A stretch of 33,307 nucleotides of DNA from UBA11957 sp963603285 (GCA_963603285.1 CAVCMG010000034.1:1-33307); one strand, 5' to 3'. Counted from the first letter of the stretch, positions 1 to 7,825 are shown. The notes: generated from the sequence alone by a model not told the origin. A program made the numbers and translations.

Positions 1-217
1 GTAAAAATATATGTTTTTTTATTATTTATCTCTTGACATCACACCGCTGGACTTTATTCCATAACCACATCATTCCACTTTCCTGATCATCCTGTTTCTT
101 TGATGTTTTCTGTTCTGTACCGTTTCCTTCTTTATCTGGTATTTTATCACGTTTTGTCTATGGCATTGCGTTTTTTATCATACCCTAAAGGTATGTTTTA
201 CCGCATATTATATGTAT

Positions 218-246
218 TTTACACAGTACCAATCCCGTGCTATAGT
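218..246 (+). promoter_or_regulatory. Sigma-A-type promoter of the micro-peptide cassette
   Basis: TTTACA (218-223) and TATAGT (241-246) are separated by exactly 17 bases, a near-consensus housekeeping promoter. Transcription would start near 253, about 65 bases before the first micro-peptide start codon. Positions 1-217 hold no convincing gene. A TTGACA at 33-38 has no good -10 at the right distance. Confidence 0.6.
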
Positions 247-317
247 AATCTCAACAAAAGGAAATGCAACATTCCTGCAGGATGCCAGCACTTTAAAAGC
301 ATAAGGAGGATATGGTT

Positions 318-377
318 ATGTTAAAGAAAATCGCACTGTTTCTGGAAGAGTATTATGATGAATGTGGTCGTAAATAA
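318..377 (+). CDS. Micro-peptide A, 19 aa, function unknown
   Basis: A 19-codon reading frame starts at ATG 318 after a strong ribosome binding site (AAGGAGG at 303-309, spacing 8) and ends at TAA 375-377. The product begins MLKKIALFLEEYY and ends DECGRK. It would form a short amphipathic helix with a basic start, an acidic middle and one Cys four residues from the C-terminus. It resembles the peptide encoded at 435-503: both contain F-L-x-E-Y-Y followed by x-x-C-x-x-K. I do not recognise the family. The recurrence of the pattern, the separate ribosome binding sites and the flanking promoter and terminator argue that it is translated. A secreted signal, a toxin-like peptide and a membrane-associated regulator are all open. 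No exporter or processing enzyme is encoded next to it. Confidence 0.55.
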   Translation: MLKKIALFLEEYYDECGRK

Positions 378-434
378 AGCAGTTATGATCGAGTTCCCGG
401 AAGTTTATATTGTCAGAGATTTTGGAGGTATACA

Positions 435-503
435 ATGAGCAGCGTATTTGAAAAACTGGATGAATTCTTAACAGAATACTATGGTGTATGCTCTCACAAA
501 TAA
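435..503 (+). CDS. Micro-peptide B, 22 aa, related to micro-peptide A
   Basis: A 22-codon frame runs from ATG 435 to TAA 501-503 behind GGAGG at 424-428. The product begins MSSVFEKLDEFLTEYY and ends GVCSHK. Aligned with micro-peptide A it keeps F-L-x-E-Y-Y, the single Cys and a Lys as last residue, while most other positions differ. That looks like an old tandem duplication under protein-level constraint. The gene lies 57 bases after micro-peptide A in the same promoter-terminator unit. A 17-codon frame (385-438) between them overlaps this start codon as ATGA but has no ribosome binding site, so I do not call it. Function is unknown. Confidence 0.55.
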   Translation: MSSVFEKLDEFLTEYYGVCSHK

Positions 504-530
504 GAGATCACCACATAAAATGAGGTGCAT

Positions 531-638
531 ATGATACGATATGTTAATCACCATTGGTTCACTGGACCAATTATTGATATGCAATGCAATAAAAGGAACC
601 TTCACTGGAGCTTTCTTTTATATACTACGGAAAACTAA
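531..638 (+). CDS. Possible third small protein of the cassette, 35 aa
   Basis: A 35-codon frame begins at ATG 531, with a modest ribosome binding site (GAGGTG at 522-527). Its TAA stop (636-638) sits exactly at the foot of the terminator stem that closes the unit. The predicted product is rich in His, Trp and other aromatics and has no transmembrane segment or recognisable motif. It is not similar to the two micro-peptides before it. The position just before the terminator is suggestive, but a short frame like this could be chance, and the stretch could equally be an untranslated 3' region. Confidence 0.25.
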   Translation: MIRYVNHHWFTGPIIDMQCNKRNLHWSFLLYTTEN

Positions 639-684
639 ACCACCGACATAAAGCGAATCTTTCGTAGATGTCGGTGGTTTTTTT
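638..684 (+). terminator. Strong, probably bidirectional, Rho-independent terminator
   Basis: A 12-base perfect inverted repeat (638-649 with 668-679) is followed by seven T residues on the plus strand. It closes the micro-peptide unit. The minus strand also has a T-rich tail after the same stem, so it may terminate the ATPase gene ending at 768. Positions 685-767 hold nothing else I can identify. Confidence 0.85.
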
Positions 685-767
685 ATGCTCTGCTTTACGC
701 TCCCTATAACAGGAATTGTTTTTGACTGTACGATGGTTCTCGTATCCGGCATTATTTTTATTTTTCT

Positions 768-1982
768 TTAATTCCATTCCTCTGCCAGCAGAAAATCCCG
801 GATATTGCGGTGTTTGATTCCATTTCTGCTCATATCAAATTCATCCAGAGAAACAACATACTTCGGGTAATTATCACGCACGTTATCATACACACCAAAC
901 TCACGCCGAACAGTCTCCTCCGATGCCAACAGATACGCAACCTGCACATACAGCTTTTCCCCACGCTTATCGCATACAAAGTCAATCTCCTTATCTCCTA
1001 TCCTGCCAACTGTAACTTTATAGTCTCGGCGCAGCAGTTCCAGATAAACGATATTTTCCAGAATAAGATTGATATCACGCATATTGCCGCCAAAAACAGC
1101 CTCTCGGATGCCGTGATCAGCAATATAATACTTCTCATTGGATGCAAGAATCTGTTTTCCCTGCAAATCCTCACGTTTGACCTGATAGAATAAATAAGCG
1201 TCGCAACAGTATTTGATATAATTCAGAATCGTTTCCGGTGCAACGGCTCGCTTTTCATTTTTCAGAAACTTCGCCAGTGAAGTAGCGGAGAAGGTCGTAC
1301 CCACATTCGCAATGACATACGTGATGATACGTTCCAACAAGTCCACATCCCGGATTTTATTCCGTTTCACAATATCCTTAAACTGGACAGAATTAAACAG
1401 ATCATGTAGATACAGCCGGGAAGGAGCCTCCTCGTAACGTATGTTGGCCAGATATGGCATACCGCCGGATAAAAGGTACTTTTGAAAGCACTTCTGGACC
1501 GGATCATCCGGTGCAATGGGCTGATACAATTGCAAAAACTCCGCAAAAGAAAACGGATAAATGATAAATTCCACATACCGTCCGCCGAGATAGGTAGAAA
1601 GCTCCCCTGACAGAAGCTTTGCGTTTGAGCCGGTAATATAGATGTCGCAGTCAAAAGATACCCGCAGGGAATTGATACATTTTTCCCAGTCTTTTACCTC
1701 CTGAATCTCATCAAAGAACAGATAGACTTTACCATTGATCGCTGTAGCCTGTCTGGTAATCTCATCATGCAGTGCCTTCGCAGTTTGCAGATATGCGTAA
1801 TTCAAATCCTCAAAATTGATAGAAATAAACTGCTCCGGACTGACGCCAGACTCCATAAGTTCCTCTTTTATCAACTCCAGCATGACCGATTTACCACACC
1901 GCCGAATCCCCGTCATGACTTTTATCAATTCCGTTCCGATAAACGGACGGATGCGATTCATATACATCTCACGTTTTATCAT
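768..1982 (-). CDS. AAA-type ATPase with C-terminal DUF4143 domain
   Basis: The 404-residue product has a P-loop G-I-R-R-C-G-K-S at about 25-32 and a Walker B strand ending F-F-D-E-I-Q near residue 90. An ITGSNAKLL sensor-like segment follows, with the DUF4143 region in the C-terminal half (I-D-F-V-C near the end of that domain). Proteins of this family (often labelled AAA ATPase or ATP-binding protein) are common single genes in gut Firmicutes and Bacteroidetes, and their biochemical role is not settled. I chose ATG 1982 because AGGAGG lies just upstream; a longer frame to 2042 runs through the promoter. The gene stands alone with its own promoter. Intact domains give no sign of decay. Confidence 0.85.
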   Translation of the reverse strand: MIKREMYMNRIRPFIGTELIKVMTGIRRCGKSVMLELIKEELMESGVSPEQFISINFEDLNYAYLQTAKALHDEITRQATAINGKVYLFFDEIQEVKDWEKCINSLRVSFDCDIYITGSNAKLLSGELSTYLGGRYVEFIIYPFSFAEFLQLYQPIAPDDPVQKCFQKYLLSGGMPYLANIRYEEAPSRLYLHDLFNSVQFKDIVKRNKIRDVDLLERIITYVIANVGTTFSATSLAKFLKNEKRAVAPETILNYIKYCCDAYLFYQVKREDLQGKQILASNEKYYIADHGIREAVFGGNMRDINLILENIVYLELLRRDYKVTVGRIGDKEIDFVCDKRGEKLYVQVAYLLASEETVRREFGVYDNVRDNYPKYVVSLDEFDMSRNGIKHRNIRDFLLAEEWN

Positions 1983-2013
1983 AATACTCAGCCTCCTTTC
2001 ATCGGATGGGCAT

Positions 2014-2042
2014 AGCATAGCATATTTATATCTGACATTCAA
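2014..2042 (-). promoter_or_regulatory. Promoter of the DUF4143 ATPase gene
   Basis: Read on the minus strand, TTGAAT (2037-2042) and TATGCT (2014-2019) are 17 bases apart, about 30 bases before the chosen start codon. Both boxes match consensus at four positions. Confidence 0.4.
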
Positions 2043-2057
2043 TGATTGGTTTTATTT

Positions 2058-2079
2058 TTTATAAGTTATAACTTATAAA
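2058..2079. repeat. 22-base perfect AT-rich palindrome, possible operator
   Basis: Positions 2058-2079 form a perfect inverted repeat centred on ATAAGTTATAACTTAT (2061-2076). It lies about 16 bases upstream of the -35 box of the ATPase promoter, where a dimeric regulator could bind. It is not followed by a T-run typical of a terminator for the neighbouring gene. No regulator gene is adjacent, so the role is a guess. Confidence 0.4.
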
Positions 2080-2134
2080 TTTATTATTTAAATACTTTTT
2101 AGCAGTTATAAAATTGTAAAATCCTGAGGATACA

Positions 2135-2177
2135 AAAGAAGAGTACAGCTTTTCGTTTTGTCCCATCGGCTGTACTC
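2135..2177 (-). terminator. Terminator of the sensory operon
   Basis: GAGTACAGC (2141-2149) pairs with GCTGTACTC (2169-2177). On the minus strand the stem is followed by TTCTTTTG. It lies 26 bases past the end of the cobalamin-binding-domain pseudogene, the last gene of the operon. Confidence 0.65.
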
Positions 2178-2203
2178 CCCCCCAAGCAGGTTAAATCTAT
2201 ATT

Positions 2204-3278
2204 TTACGCCATAAACGCCGCATTGGCCTTTTCCAGCAGCTCTCTGGCATCCTCCGTATAGAAGTCCACCGGCCACTGTTTCCAGAGCTCGTCTGTACTT
2301 TTAAATGCGCCGCCGCCCACAGCGATCTTTATCTGTGGAAATTCCTTTCGCACAGCCCCGATCATCTCCTCACAGGTCATCAGATGCTGTGGCATCGTCA
2401 CGGAAAGCGCCAGCAGATCCGGCTGATTCTCACGGATGGACTCCAGCAGTGCATCCTGCGGCACAGCTGCCCCGAGAAATATACCATTCCATCCATCATT
2501 TTCAAAAACATCCGTCACCATCCGGGCGCCGATCTCATGCAGCTCCGTACCCGGGCAGGCACACAAAATCGTCCTGTTCCTTCACTCTGACGAAAACAGT
2601 ACCGGATACATCTGCGCCATCGCCATCTGTGTCACCGAAGTACAGTAATGCTCCGTATCCACACTGATCTTCGCTCTGTGCCACAGCTCACCCACCCAGC
2701 GCATACTCTCCGCCAGAATCTCCACATAGATCGTTGTCGGCGGGATCTCATTCTTTTCAAATTCCTGTATCAGCGCCAGCGCCCTTCGGGTATCCTTGGC
2801 AAACAGTATCTCCATATACTGTTCGATCTCTGCCTCGTATTCCGAATCCTTTTGCAGGATTTCCGGCTTCCACAGCCTCTTCCTTTTCCACCTGTTGCCG
2901 GATACTGCCCGCCGCCTCCTCCAGAAGCTCTGTAAGCACAGGCACCTTTTCCTCAGAAACCGTATTTCGCACTGCCTGTTTGATATATGCCAGATGATGG
3001 ATCACATATTCTGCCGACTGTGCCGCATTCAGATTCTTCAGCACCGAAGCCATCAGCTGATACAGCCACACCGCATAATCCGTCATGATCTTTGGTTCAT
3101 GCAATACATACGCCGTATACAAAAAGTCCACATTATACCGCGTATCCCGGTATATGATCTTTCTCACCCGTGTACTAAGCCCCGCAAAATATTCGGCATT
3201 ATCCTCCTGCTCATAACGGTGCGCCGTGTCTACCAGGTTCTTGAACTCGTCCTCATAGTCCATCCATAATAAACTCAT
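2204..3278 (-). pseudogene. Cobalamin-binding-domain protein, broken by a frameshift and a stop
   Basis: Three open segments together make one protein of about 355 residues. The N-terminal helical part starts at ATG 3278 (GGAG ribosome binding site) and is intact to about 2868. Near 2863-2868 (CCGG on the plus strand) the frame shifts by one base; removing one G restores E-I-L-Q-K-D-S-E-Y. The next segment contains the helical B12-binding cap (W-V-G-E-L-W-H). It meets an in-frame TGA at 2582-2584 and resumes in the same frame with C-P-G-T-E-L-H-E-I-G, the degenerate D-x-H-x-x-G-like motif holding the cobalamin-ligand His, then a Rossmann-type domain. The gene follows the hybrid kinase by 15 bases. 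Such cap-plus-B12 proteins act as sensors or corrinoid carriers in the families I know. Two lesions argue for a dead gene, though sequencing error cannot be excluded for either. Confidence 0.8.
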
Positions 3279-3293
3279 TTGTTGCTTTCTCCT

Positions 3294-5405
3294 CTACTGT
3301 CTGTACTTTCTCATAACCTCCTGCAGTACCTGCAGATCCACCGGCTTGGAAATATGCGCATTCATTCCCACATCCAGACTCCGCTGTATATCCTCCGCAA
3401 AAGCATTGGCTGTCATGGCAATCACAGGTATCGTACGCCCGAACGGATTTGCTCCCTGCCGGATCGCCGCTGTCGCTTCATAGCCGTTCATCACCGGCAT
3501 CTGCACATCCATCAGAATGGCATCATATTCTCCCGGTCTGACCGCGGCAAAAGCCTCCACCAGCTGTTTTCCATCGCCATAAATCTCACAGGACGCACCG
3601 GACAGCTCCAGCAGGGAGCTTAAAATCTCCGCATTCAGTGCATTGTCCTCCGCACACAGAAAATGCATGCCCGAAAGCGGCTGCCTGTCCTCCTGCTCTT
3701 TTTCAGCCACTTCCATGACCATCTCCCTCTCCGCCAGCGGATGGTCACTGTAAGCCATAAAAAGCTCAACTGTAAAGCTGCTGCCCTCATGTAATGTACT
3801 CTCTATCCGGATTGTACCACCCATGGCGTCCACAATATTTTTCGTGATCGCCATGCCAAGTCCCGTTCCCTGTACCTTCCCGTTTACACGATCTGCACGG
3901 GAAAAAGGCTCAAAAATACGCTTCTGGAATTCCGGCGTCATACCGATGCCCGTATCACTGACCATAAAGCGGCAGAGCACACCGTTTTTCTCCGGCACTT
4001 CACTCTGCTGCACAATAAAACGTATCTCACCATTCTCCGGCGTATATTTCACGGCATTCGACAGCAGGTTCATCAATATCTGACGCAGCAGCACCGGATC
4101 TCCGTATAAAGCCTTTGGTTGCAAGGATGCATACTCTGCCCGGAGTGTCTGCCTTTTCTCCCGGGTCTGTGGCCGCAGGATTGCAAGGATCTGTTCGATC
4201 TGTGAAGTCAGGTCCATCGTCTCCATCTTCAGCTGCAGGGAACCGTTTTCAATCTTACTTAAGTCCAGCACATCATTGATCAGATCCAGCAGATACTGGC
4301 TGGAATACTGCAGCTTTTCAATATAGCTGCCAAACTTTTTCGGATCATCCAGATGATGCTCCATCAAAGACGCAATACCAACGATTGCATTCATCGGCGT
4401 ACGGATATCGTGGCTCATATTCGCCAGGAAATTTGACTTGGACTGACTGGCCTGCCGGGCCTTCTCCATAGCCTCCTCCGCAGAAAGCTTCGCCTCTTCC
4501 AGCTTCGCATTGATCTCCAGGTTCTCTTTCACCGCCTGCTCCAGCTGTACATTGCTGCGCACCAGCGCACGCTGTGCATCCACCAGCTGATTATTGATCC
4601 TCTGGATCTGGAAATATTCATCATGATACAGCCCTACCAGATGATCCTTCGCCCATTCCACATATTCCGGCCAGGCATTCTGAAACGCCAGAAAATCCGC
4701 AGCCGTTTCCACCTGTGACAGTACCACAAGATTTCCCTCGGCAAAATGATGGAATACCGCAGACACCTCCAGCTGCTTCTTTGGAAATGTCAGACGCAGG
4801 GCATATTCTTCCCTCGTCCCCGCCTGTAACAGCTGGACACTGACCTTTCCCTGCAACAGATCATATACCCCCAGCTGCCGGAGATCTTCGATCATGACCG
4901 ACATATACAGACTGCGGATCTGTCCGGAATTTTTTACCGGAACAAAGATCGTCATGACCATACTGCCCGTCTCACTTGACTGGTACGGATCCGAAATGAA
5001 CAATGTATCCGTACCGAGAGCCTGTTCGTCCAGCTTCTTCTTCCGGATATCCGAAACCGTACATTCACTGCCAAGGATCTCATCCCCCTGCAGAATCAGA
5101 CCGACATTGCAAAAAATCATACTGTTTAGATTACTTTCCAGATCCTTCAGAATATCCTCCGGCGCTTTATCATCCATATCCTGGATCAGCTTGACGTCTT
5201 CCTCGGCAAAGCTCTGCAGATACTCCATCGACTCATTCATCTTTTCCGCATACAGACTGGTAATGAGTTCCAGATGCTGCGTATTGTAATCCCGCGCGAT
5301 CCTGCGCAGATGAAAATACGCTGCAACAACCATCGTCAGACAGACCAGCAGATATAAGATCAAAAGCAGCTTTCTTTTTTTCCTGTCCTTTCTCCGATCC
5401 TTCAT
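3294..5405 (-). CDS. Hybrid sensor histidine kinase with receiver domain
   Basis: The 703-residue protein has a basic N-terminus, one hydrophobic segment (about 13-31), and a sensor-like region to about 265. A coiled coil (270-320) leads into a HisKA domain with phospho-acceptor His332 in S-H-D-I-R-T-P. The ATPase domain follows (N-box around N447-N450, D-T-G-I-G at 484-488, G-T-G-L-G at 513-517). A C-terminal receiver has Asp633 in L-M-D-V-Q-M-P, Thr665 and Lys687. The phosphorelay parts look complete. The sensor region shows no obvious second transmembrane segment, which such kinases normally need to put the kinase in the cytoplasm. No HPt protein or DNA-binding regulator is nearby. Its start overlaps the stop of the binding-protein gene by four bases (ATGA), so the two are translationally coupled. 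Confidence 0.9.
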   Translation of the reverse strand: MKDRRKDRKKRKLLLILYLLVCLTMVVAAYFHLRRIARDYNTQHLELITSLYAEKMNESMEYLQSFAEEDVKLIQDMDDKAPEDILKDLESNLNSMIFCNVGLILQGDEILGSECTVSDIRKKKLDEQALGTDTLFISDPYQSSETGSMVMTIFVPVKNSGQIRSLYMSVMIEDLRQLGVYDLLQGKVSVQLLQAGTREEYALRLTFPKKQLEVSAVFHHFAEGNLVVLSQVETAADFLAFQNAWPEYVEWAKDHLVGLYHDEYFQIQRINNQLVDAQRALVRSNVQLEQAVKENLEINAKLEEAKLSAEEAMEKARQASQSKSNFLANMSHDIRTPMNAIVGIASLMEHHLDDPKKFGSYIEKLQYSSQYLLDLINDVLDLSKIENGSLQLKMETMDLTSQIEQILAILRPQTREKRQTLRAEYASLQPKALYGDPVLLRQILMNLLSNAVKYTPENGEIRFIVQQSEVPEKNGVLCRFMVSDTGIGMTPEFQKRIFEPFSRADRVNGKVQGTGLGMAITKNIVDAMGGTIRIESTLHEGSSFTVELFMAYSDHPLAEREMVMEVAEKEQEDRQPLSGMHFLCAEDNALNAEILSSLLELSGASCEIYGDGKQLVEAFAAVRPGEYDAILMDVQMPVMNGYEATAAIRQGANPFGRTIPVIAMTANAFAEDIQRSLDVGMNAHISKPVDLQVLQEVMRKYRQ

Positions 5406-6298
5406 GATACATCATTCTCCCTGAGGTAATCCGCATCGATCAGCACTACACCCGTATCGAAATACCGCTGTCCGCTTGCCTCACCACGCATCAGCGCATC
5501 AAGGGCAAGCATCCCCTGATACCCCATCTGATCCTGCTTCTGTAAAAGTGTCACACCGTTGTATGCCGGATTTTCCAGAAGCTGTCTGGTCTCATCCGCC
5601 AGATCAAAACCTACCATAACAACATCCGTCCGCTCCTGCTTTAAAAGCGCATTTGCAATCCCCACAGTAGACGTATTGTTACAGCCGAAAAATCCACGGA
5701 TACTCTCATTTTCCTTCAGAAGCTTTGTGGCATCCTCCTGCGCTCTTTTCACATCACCGCCATTTATCCGGATGTCCTCATTGATCTCCCAGTCCTCCGG
5801 CGCATAATTGGCCCAGTATTCCAGAAAACCGGACACATGGTTCACCATCGCCTGCGATGTATCCGAAGACAGCAAAATACCGACCTCCAGCGGTTCCTCC
5901 GTGGAATTACCGGCCTTTTTGAGCATATCCAGCATAGCTTCTGCCGCCATCTTTCCGGCATCCATACTGTCGGTCATATAACAGGCATCAAAATCACTGC
6001 TATTGATCGATGAATCAATCAGCACCAGCGGAATATCCGCATCACTGACCTTTTCCCAGTAATCACCACTGTAGTTTTTCAGGATAACATAGATCTTTTT
6101 CTCACTCTCTGGATGCGAAATACAGCTGTAGTCCACCACAGCAGATATGTCCTCTGTCTGTGCTGACGATTCCTGCGCTTTGCCGGAACAGCCGCCAAGC
6201 AATAAAAAAGCGGCTCCAAGCGTCGCAATAAAACACGGCCTCAACCTTCCGCCAGCCGCATGTACTTTATGTTTTAAGTTCTGTATTTTCATACACAC
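5402..6298 (-). CDS. Lipoprotein periplasmic-binding protein of sugar-binding type, shortened
   Basis: The product has a lipoprotein signal (hydrophobic stretch ending L-L-G-G-C, Cys at about 37) and then a type I periplasmic-binding fold. Recognisable strands are K-K-I-Y-V-I-L-K-N, I-P-L-V-L-I-D-S-S, M-V-G-F-D and G-V-T-L-L-Q-K-Q-D-Q-M-G-Y. Related proteins are usually about 50 residues longer. Here the first strand passes directly from G-D-Y-W-E-K-V into A-D-I-P-L-V, so the usual helix-strand-helix of the N-terminal lobe is absent. The partner is the hybrid kinase it is coupled to, and no transporter genes follow, so it probably served as an extracellular sensor. A GTG at 6298 is spaced well from GGGAG; an ATG at 6292 is the alternative start. 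Confidence 0.8.
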   Translation of the reverse strand: MCMKIQNLKHKVHAAGGRLRPCFIATLGAAFLLLGGCSGKAQESSAQTEDISAVVDYSCISHPESEKKIYVILKNYSGDYWEKVSDADIPLVLIDSSINSSDFDACYMTDSMDAGKMAAEAMLDMLKKAGNSTEEPLEVGILLSSDTSQAMVNHVSGFLEYWANYAPEDWEINEDIRINGGDVKRAQEDATKLLKENESIRGFFGCNNTSTVGIANALLKQERTDVVMVGFDLADETRQLLENPAYNGVTLLQKQDQMGYQGMLALDALMRGEASGQRYFDTGVVLIDADYLRENDVS

Positions 6299-6329
6299 TT
6301 TTTACTCCCGCTTTAATCTTTCGCTTTTT

Positions 6330-6358
6330 ATTATAGATAGTTTTTACGGCAAGGTTAA
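6330..6358 (-). promoter_or_regulatory. Putative promoter of the sensory operon
   Basis: On the minus strand a consensus TATAAT (6330-6335) lies 17 bases after a weak TTAACC (6353-6358), about 32 bases before the binding-protein start. The -10 is good and the -35 poor. Confidence 0.4.
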
Positions 6359-6392
6359 TAATGGGTACTAAACTAAACTGCTGTATACAATA

Positions 6393-6433
6393 GCAAAAGC
6401 GGATGTATCCGCCATTTTTGCCAATACATCCGC
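6393..6433 (-). terminator. Terminator after the Rpn gene, member of a local repeat family
   Basis: GCGGATGTAT (6399-6408) pairs perfectly with ATACATCCGC (6424-6433), with TTTTGC following on the minus strand. It lies 50 bases past the Rpn stop codon. Close relatives of the same stem occur at 7607-7642 and 8709-8741. Confidence 0.7.
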
Positions 6434-6483
6434 CTCCATGTAATCTGTAAAATCCCTTTTTCTTTACCGCACCTGTATCTCCA

Positions 6484-7476
6484 CTATTGTTCTTTCACCT
6501 GCATCTTTGCAACTTTTTCCTGCAACTGCTTGATGACTGCCTCTTGTTCCGCAATCTTCATTTTCTGCTCATCCAGCTCTTTTTGCATCTCATCAATCAT
6601 CAGCTTTTCTGTATTTCGATCCAGTTCCCGCAATTCTTTTGAAAACATTTGCATCACCTCTTCAACATTCTGACAGAGCGTATAGACCTGCTCATACAAT
6701 GCTTTAAAGTCAGGATATTTCTCAATGATGGCCAGAATAACCTTCGGTGCATCCATACAGAAAAAGGCCAGCCAGGCATCCAGTCTATCCTCTATCTTTA
6801 CGCTTCCATCTTTATTCTGCTTAACATTCTTGAAAATGTCAAGCGGAACAAAAACATATTTCTGCAAAAGTTTTAATTCTAATCCTGTATTTGATTTCTG
6901 ACTAAAGGAATGCTGAAAACACTCCGGATATTCTTTAAATTCTCTGGGGCTGCGTTCAAACAGGACGATTGTGTACACATCCTTTATATCTTTATAGGTG
7001 AATTTTTTCTTTCTCTCACTACGCACTCTCTTATACTGACGCAACAACAGATCCGCCGAATAACAGGCACTTCGTTCTCCCGGAAACATATACCCGATTT
7101 TCTGTATTTCCAGATTGACGATACTTCCTGTTTCCAGCTCCACAACAATATCCATGACAAGAAGCGCCGACTCATCTGCGATCCTTGTCCCGTCATTTGG
7201 AAGCACTTCCAGTATATGTACCTGCTGCCTCAACAGAAGTGACAGGAATTCATCCAGCCGCTCCGGTGTATATTCCGGATTCATCACTTCCTTAAAAACA
7301 AAATCGTACAACATCTTCACACCACGGCATCCACTGCAAAAGTCCAGAAATTCCTCCTGCGCTTCCTGTGGCCACCTGTTAAACATCGTTCGTAATTCAT
7401 CCTTTGACTGTACCTCCGCAAGCACTGCTTCTCTGCTTCGAAGCATCGGAAAATACTGCTGCAATTTGCCTGTCAT
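6484..7476 (-). CDS. Rpn family PD-(D/E)XK nuclease / putative transposase protein
   Basis: The 330-residue product matches the Rpn (recombination-promoting nuclease, PD-(D/E)XK transposase-family) pattern. It opens with a helical region containing F-K-E-V-M-N-P-E. The nuclease core has Asp109 in V-M-D-I-V-V-E-L and the pair Glu123-x-Gln125 in N-L-E-I-Q-K, followed by E-R-S-A-C-Y-S-A-D-L-L. It ends in a coiled coil rich in Lys, Glu and Gln (about 285-325). Family members in E. coli (RpnA-E) are DNA endonucleases that promote recombination, and anti-phage activity has been reported for some. ATG 7476 is preceded by GGAGGAG. The gene has its own promoter and terminator and is complete. It borders the scarred tRNA-Arg region and is flanked by related palindromic repeats. 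Confidence 0.85.
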   Translation of the reverse strand: MTGKLQQYFPMLRSREAVLAEVQSKDELRTMFNRWPQEAQEEFLDFCSGCRGVKMLYDFVFKEVMNPEYTPERLDEFLSLLLRQQVHILEVLPNDGTRIADESALLVMDIVVELETGSIVNLEIQKIGYMFPGERSACYSADLLLRQYKRVRSERKKKFTYKDIKDVYTIVLFERSPREFKEYPECFQHSFSQKSNTGLELKLLQKYVFVPLDIFKNVKQNKDGSVKIEDRLDAWLAFFCMDAPKVILAIIEKYPDFKALYEQVYTLCQNVEEVMQMFSKELRELDRNTEKLMIDEMQKELDEQKMKIAEQEAVIKQLQEKVAKMQVKEQ

Positions 7477-7567
7477 ATGTGCAAACTCCTCCTTGTGAAA
7501 TTGTAAATCGTTTGGTTGGAAATTGGGATTTCAGATTTGAAATCGCCTAAGATTTGTTTATTTGTAT

Positions 7568-7596
7568 AGAATATCAAATATTACATGTATTGTAAA
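7568..7596 (-). promoter_or_regulatory. Promoter of the Rpn gene
   Basis: On the minus strand TTTACA (7591-7596) and TATTCT (7568-7573) are 17 bases apart, giving a leader of roughly 85 bases before the start codon. Confidence 0.5.
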
Positions 7597-7606
7597 GTAC
7601 AAAAAA

Positions 7607-7694
7607 GCAGATATATCCGTCTTTTGCAAAGAATACATCCACTTTTTTCAAAACCATTCTCTATAGGAATCAAATCTACAATTGAATTTTAGGA
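7607..7694 (-). repeat. Mutated copy of the tRNA-Arg 3' half and its terminator
   Basis: Positions 7632-7694 align with 8731-8794 (3' flank, acceptor, T-arm and anticodon 3' arm of the intact tRNA-Arg). They differ by eight substitutions and two length changes in A or T runs. All eight substitutions are C-to-T or G-to-A when going from the intact to the mutated copy. Similarity ends abruptly in the anticodon loop. The adjoining stretch 7607-7642 is a decayed version of the terminator stem. The copy cannot make a tRNA. It has the form of a displaced 3' end left by insertion of an element into the tRNA gene. Confidence 0.75.
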
Positions 7695-7825
7695 ATTCAA
7701 GTCACCACGGGAAATCTATGTTAAGCGTCTCTCTCTGACAAATAAGTGACTCTGTCATCCTAAGGATTCAATCGTTCCGTGTCTAAGCATGGTTTCTTTA
7801 TCATCATAAATTCTGATAGCGTATT

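Noticed and set aside
100..324. 74-codon plus-strand frame at the left edge
   Set aside because: It runs through the promoter and into the first micro-peptide start, has no ribosome binding site, and has low-complexity hydrophobic content from T-rich DNA.
2582..2584. TGA in the B12-protein gene as selenocysteine
   Set aside because: The same gene also has a frameshift, the residue position is not a redox site in the family, and I see no obvious SECIS-like hairpin just downstream.
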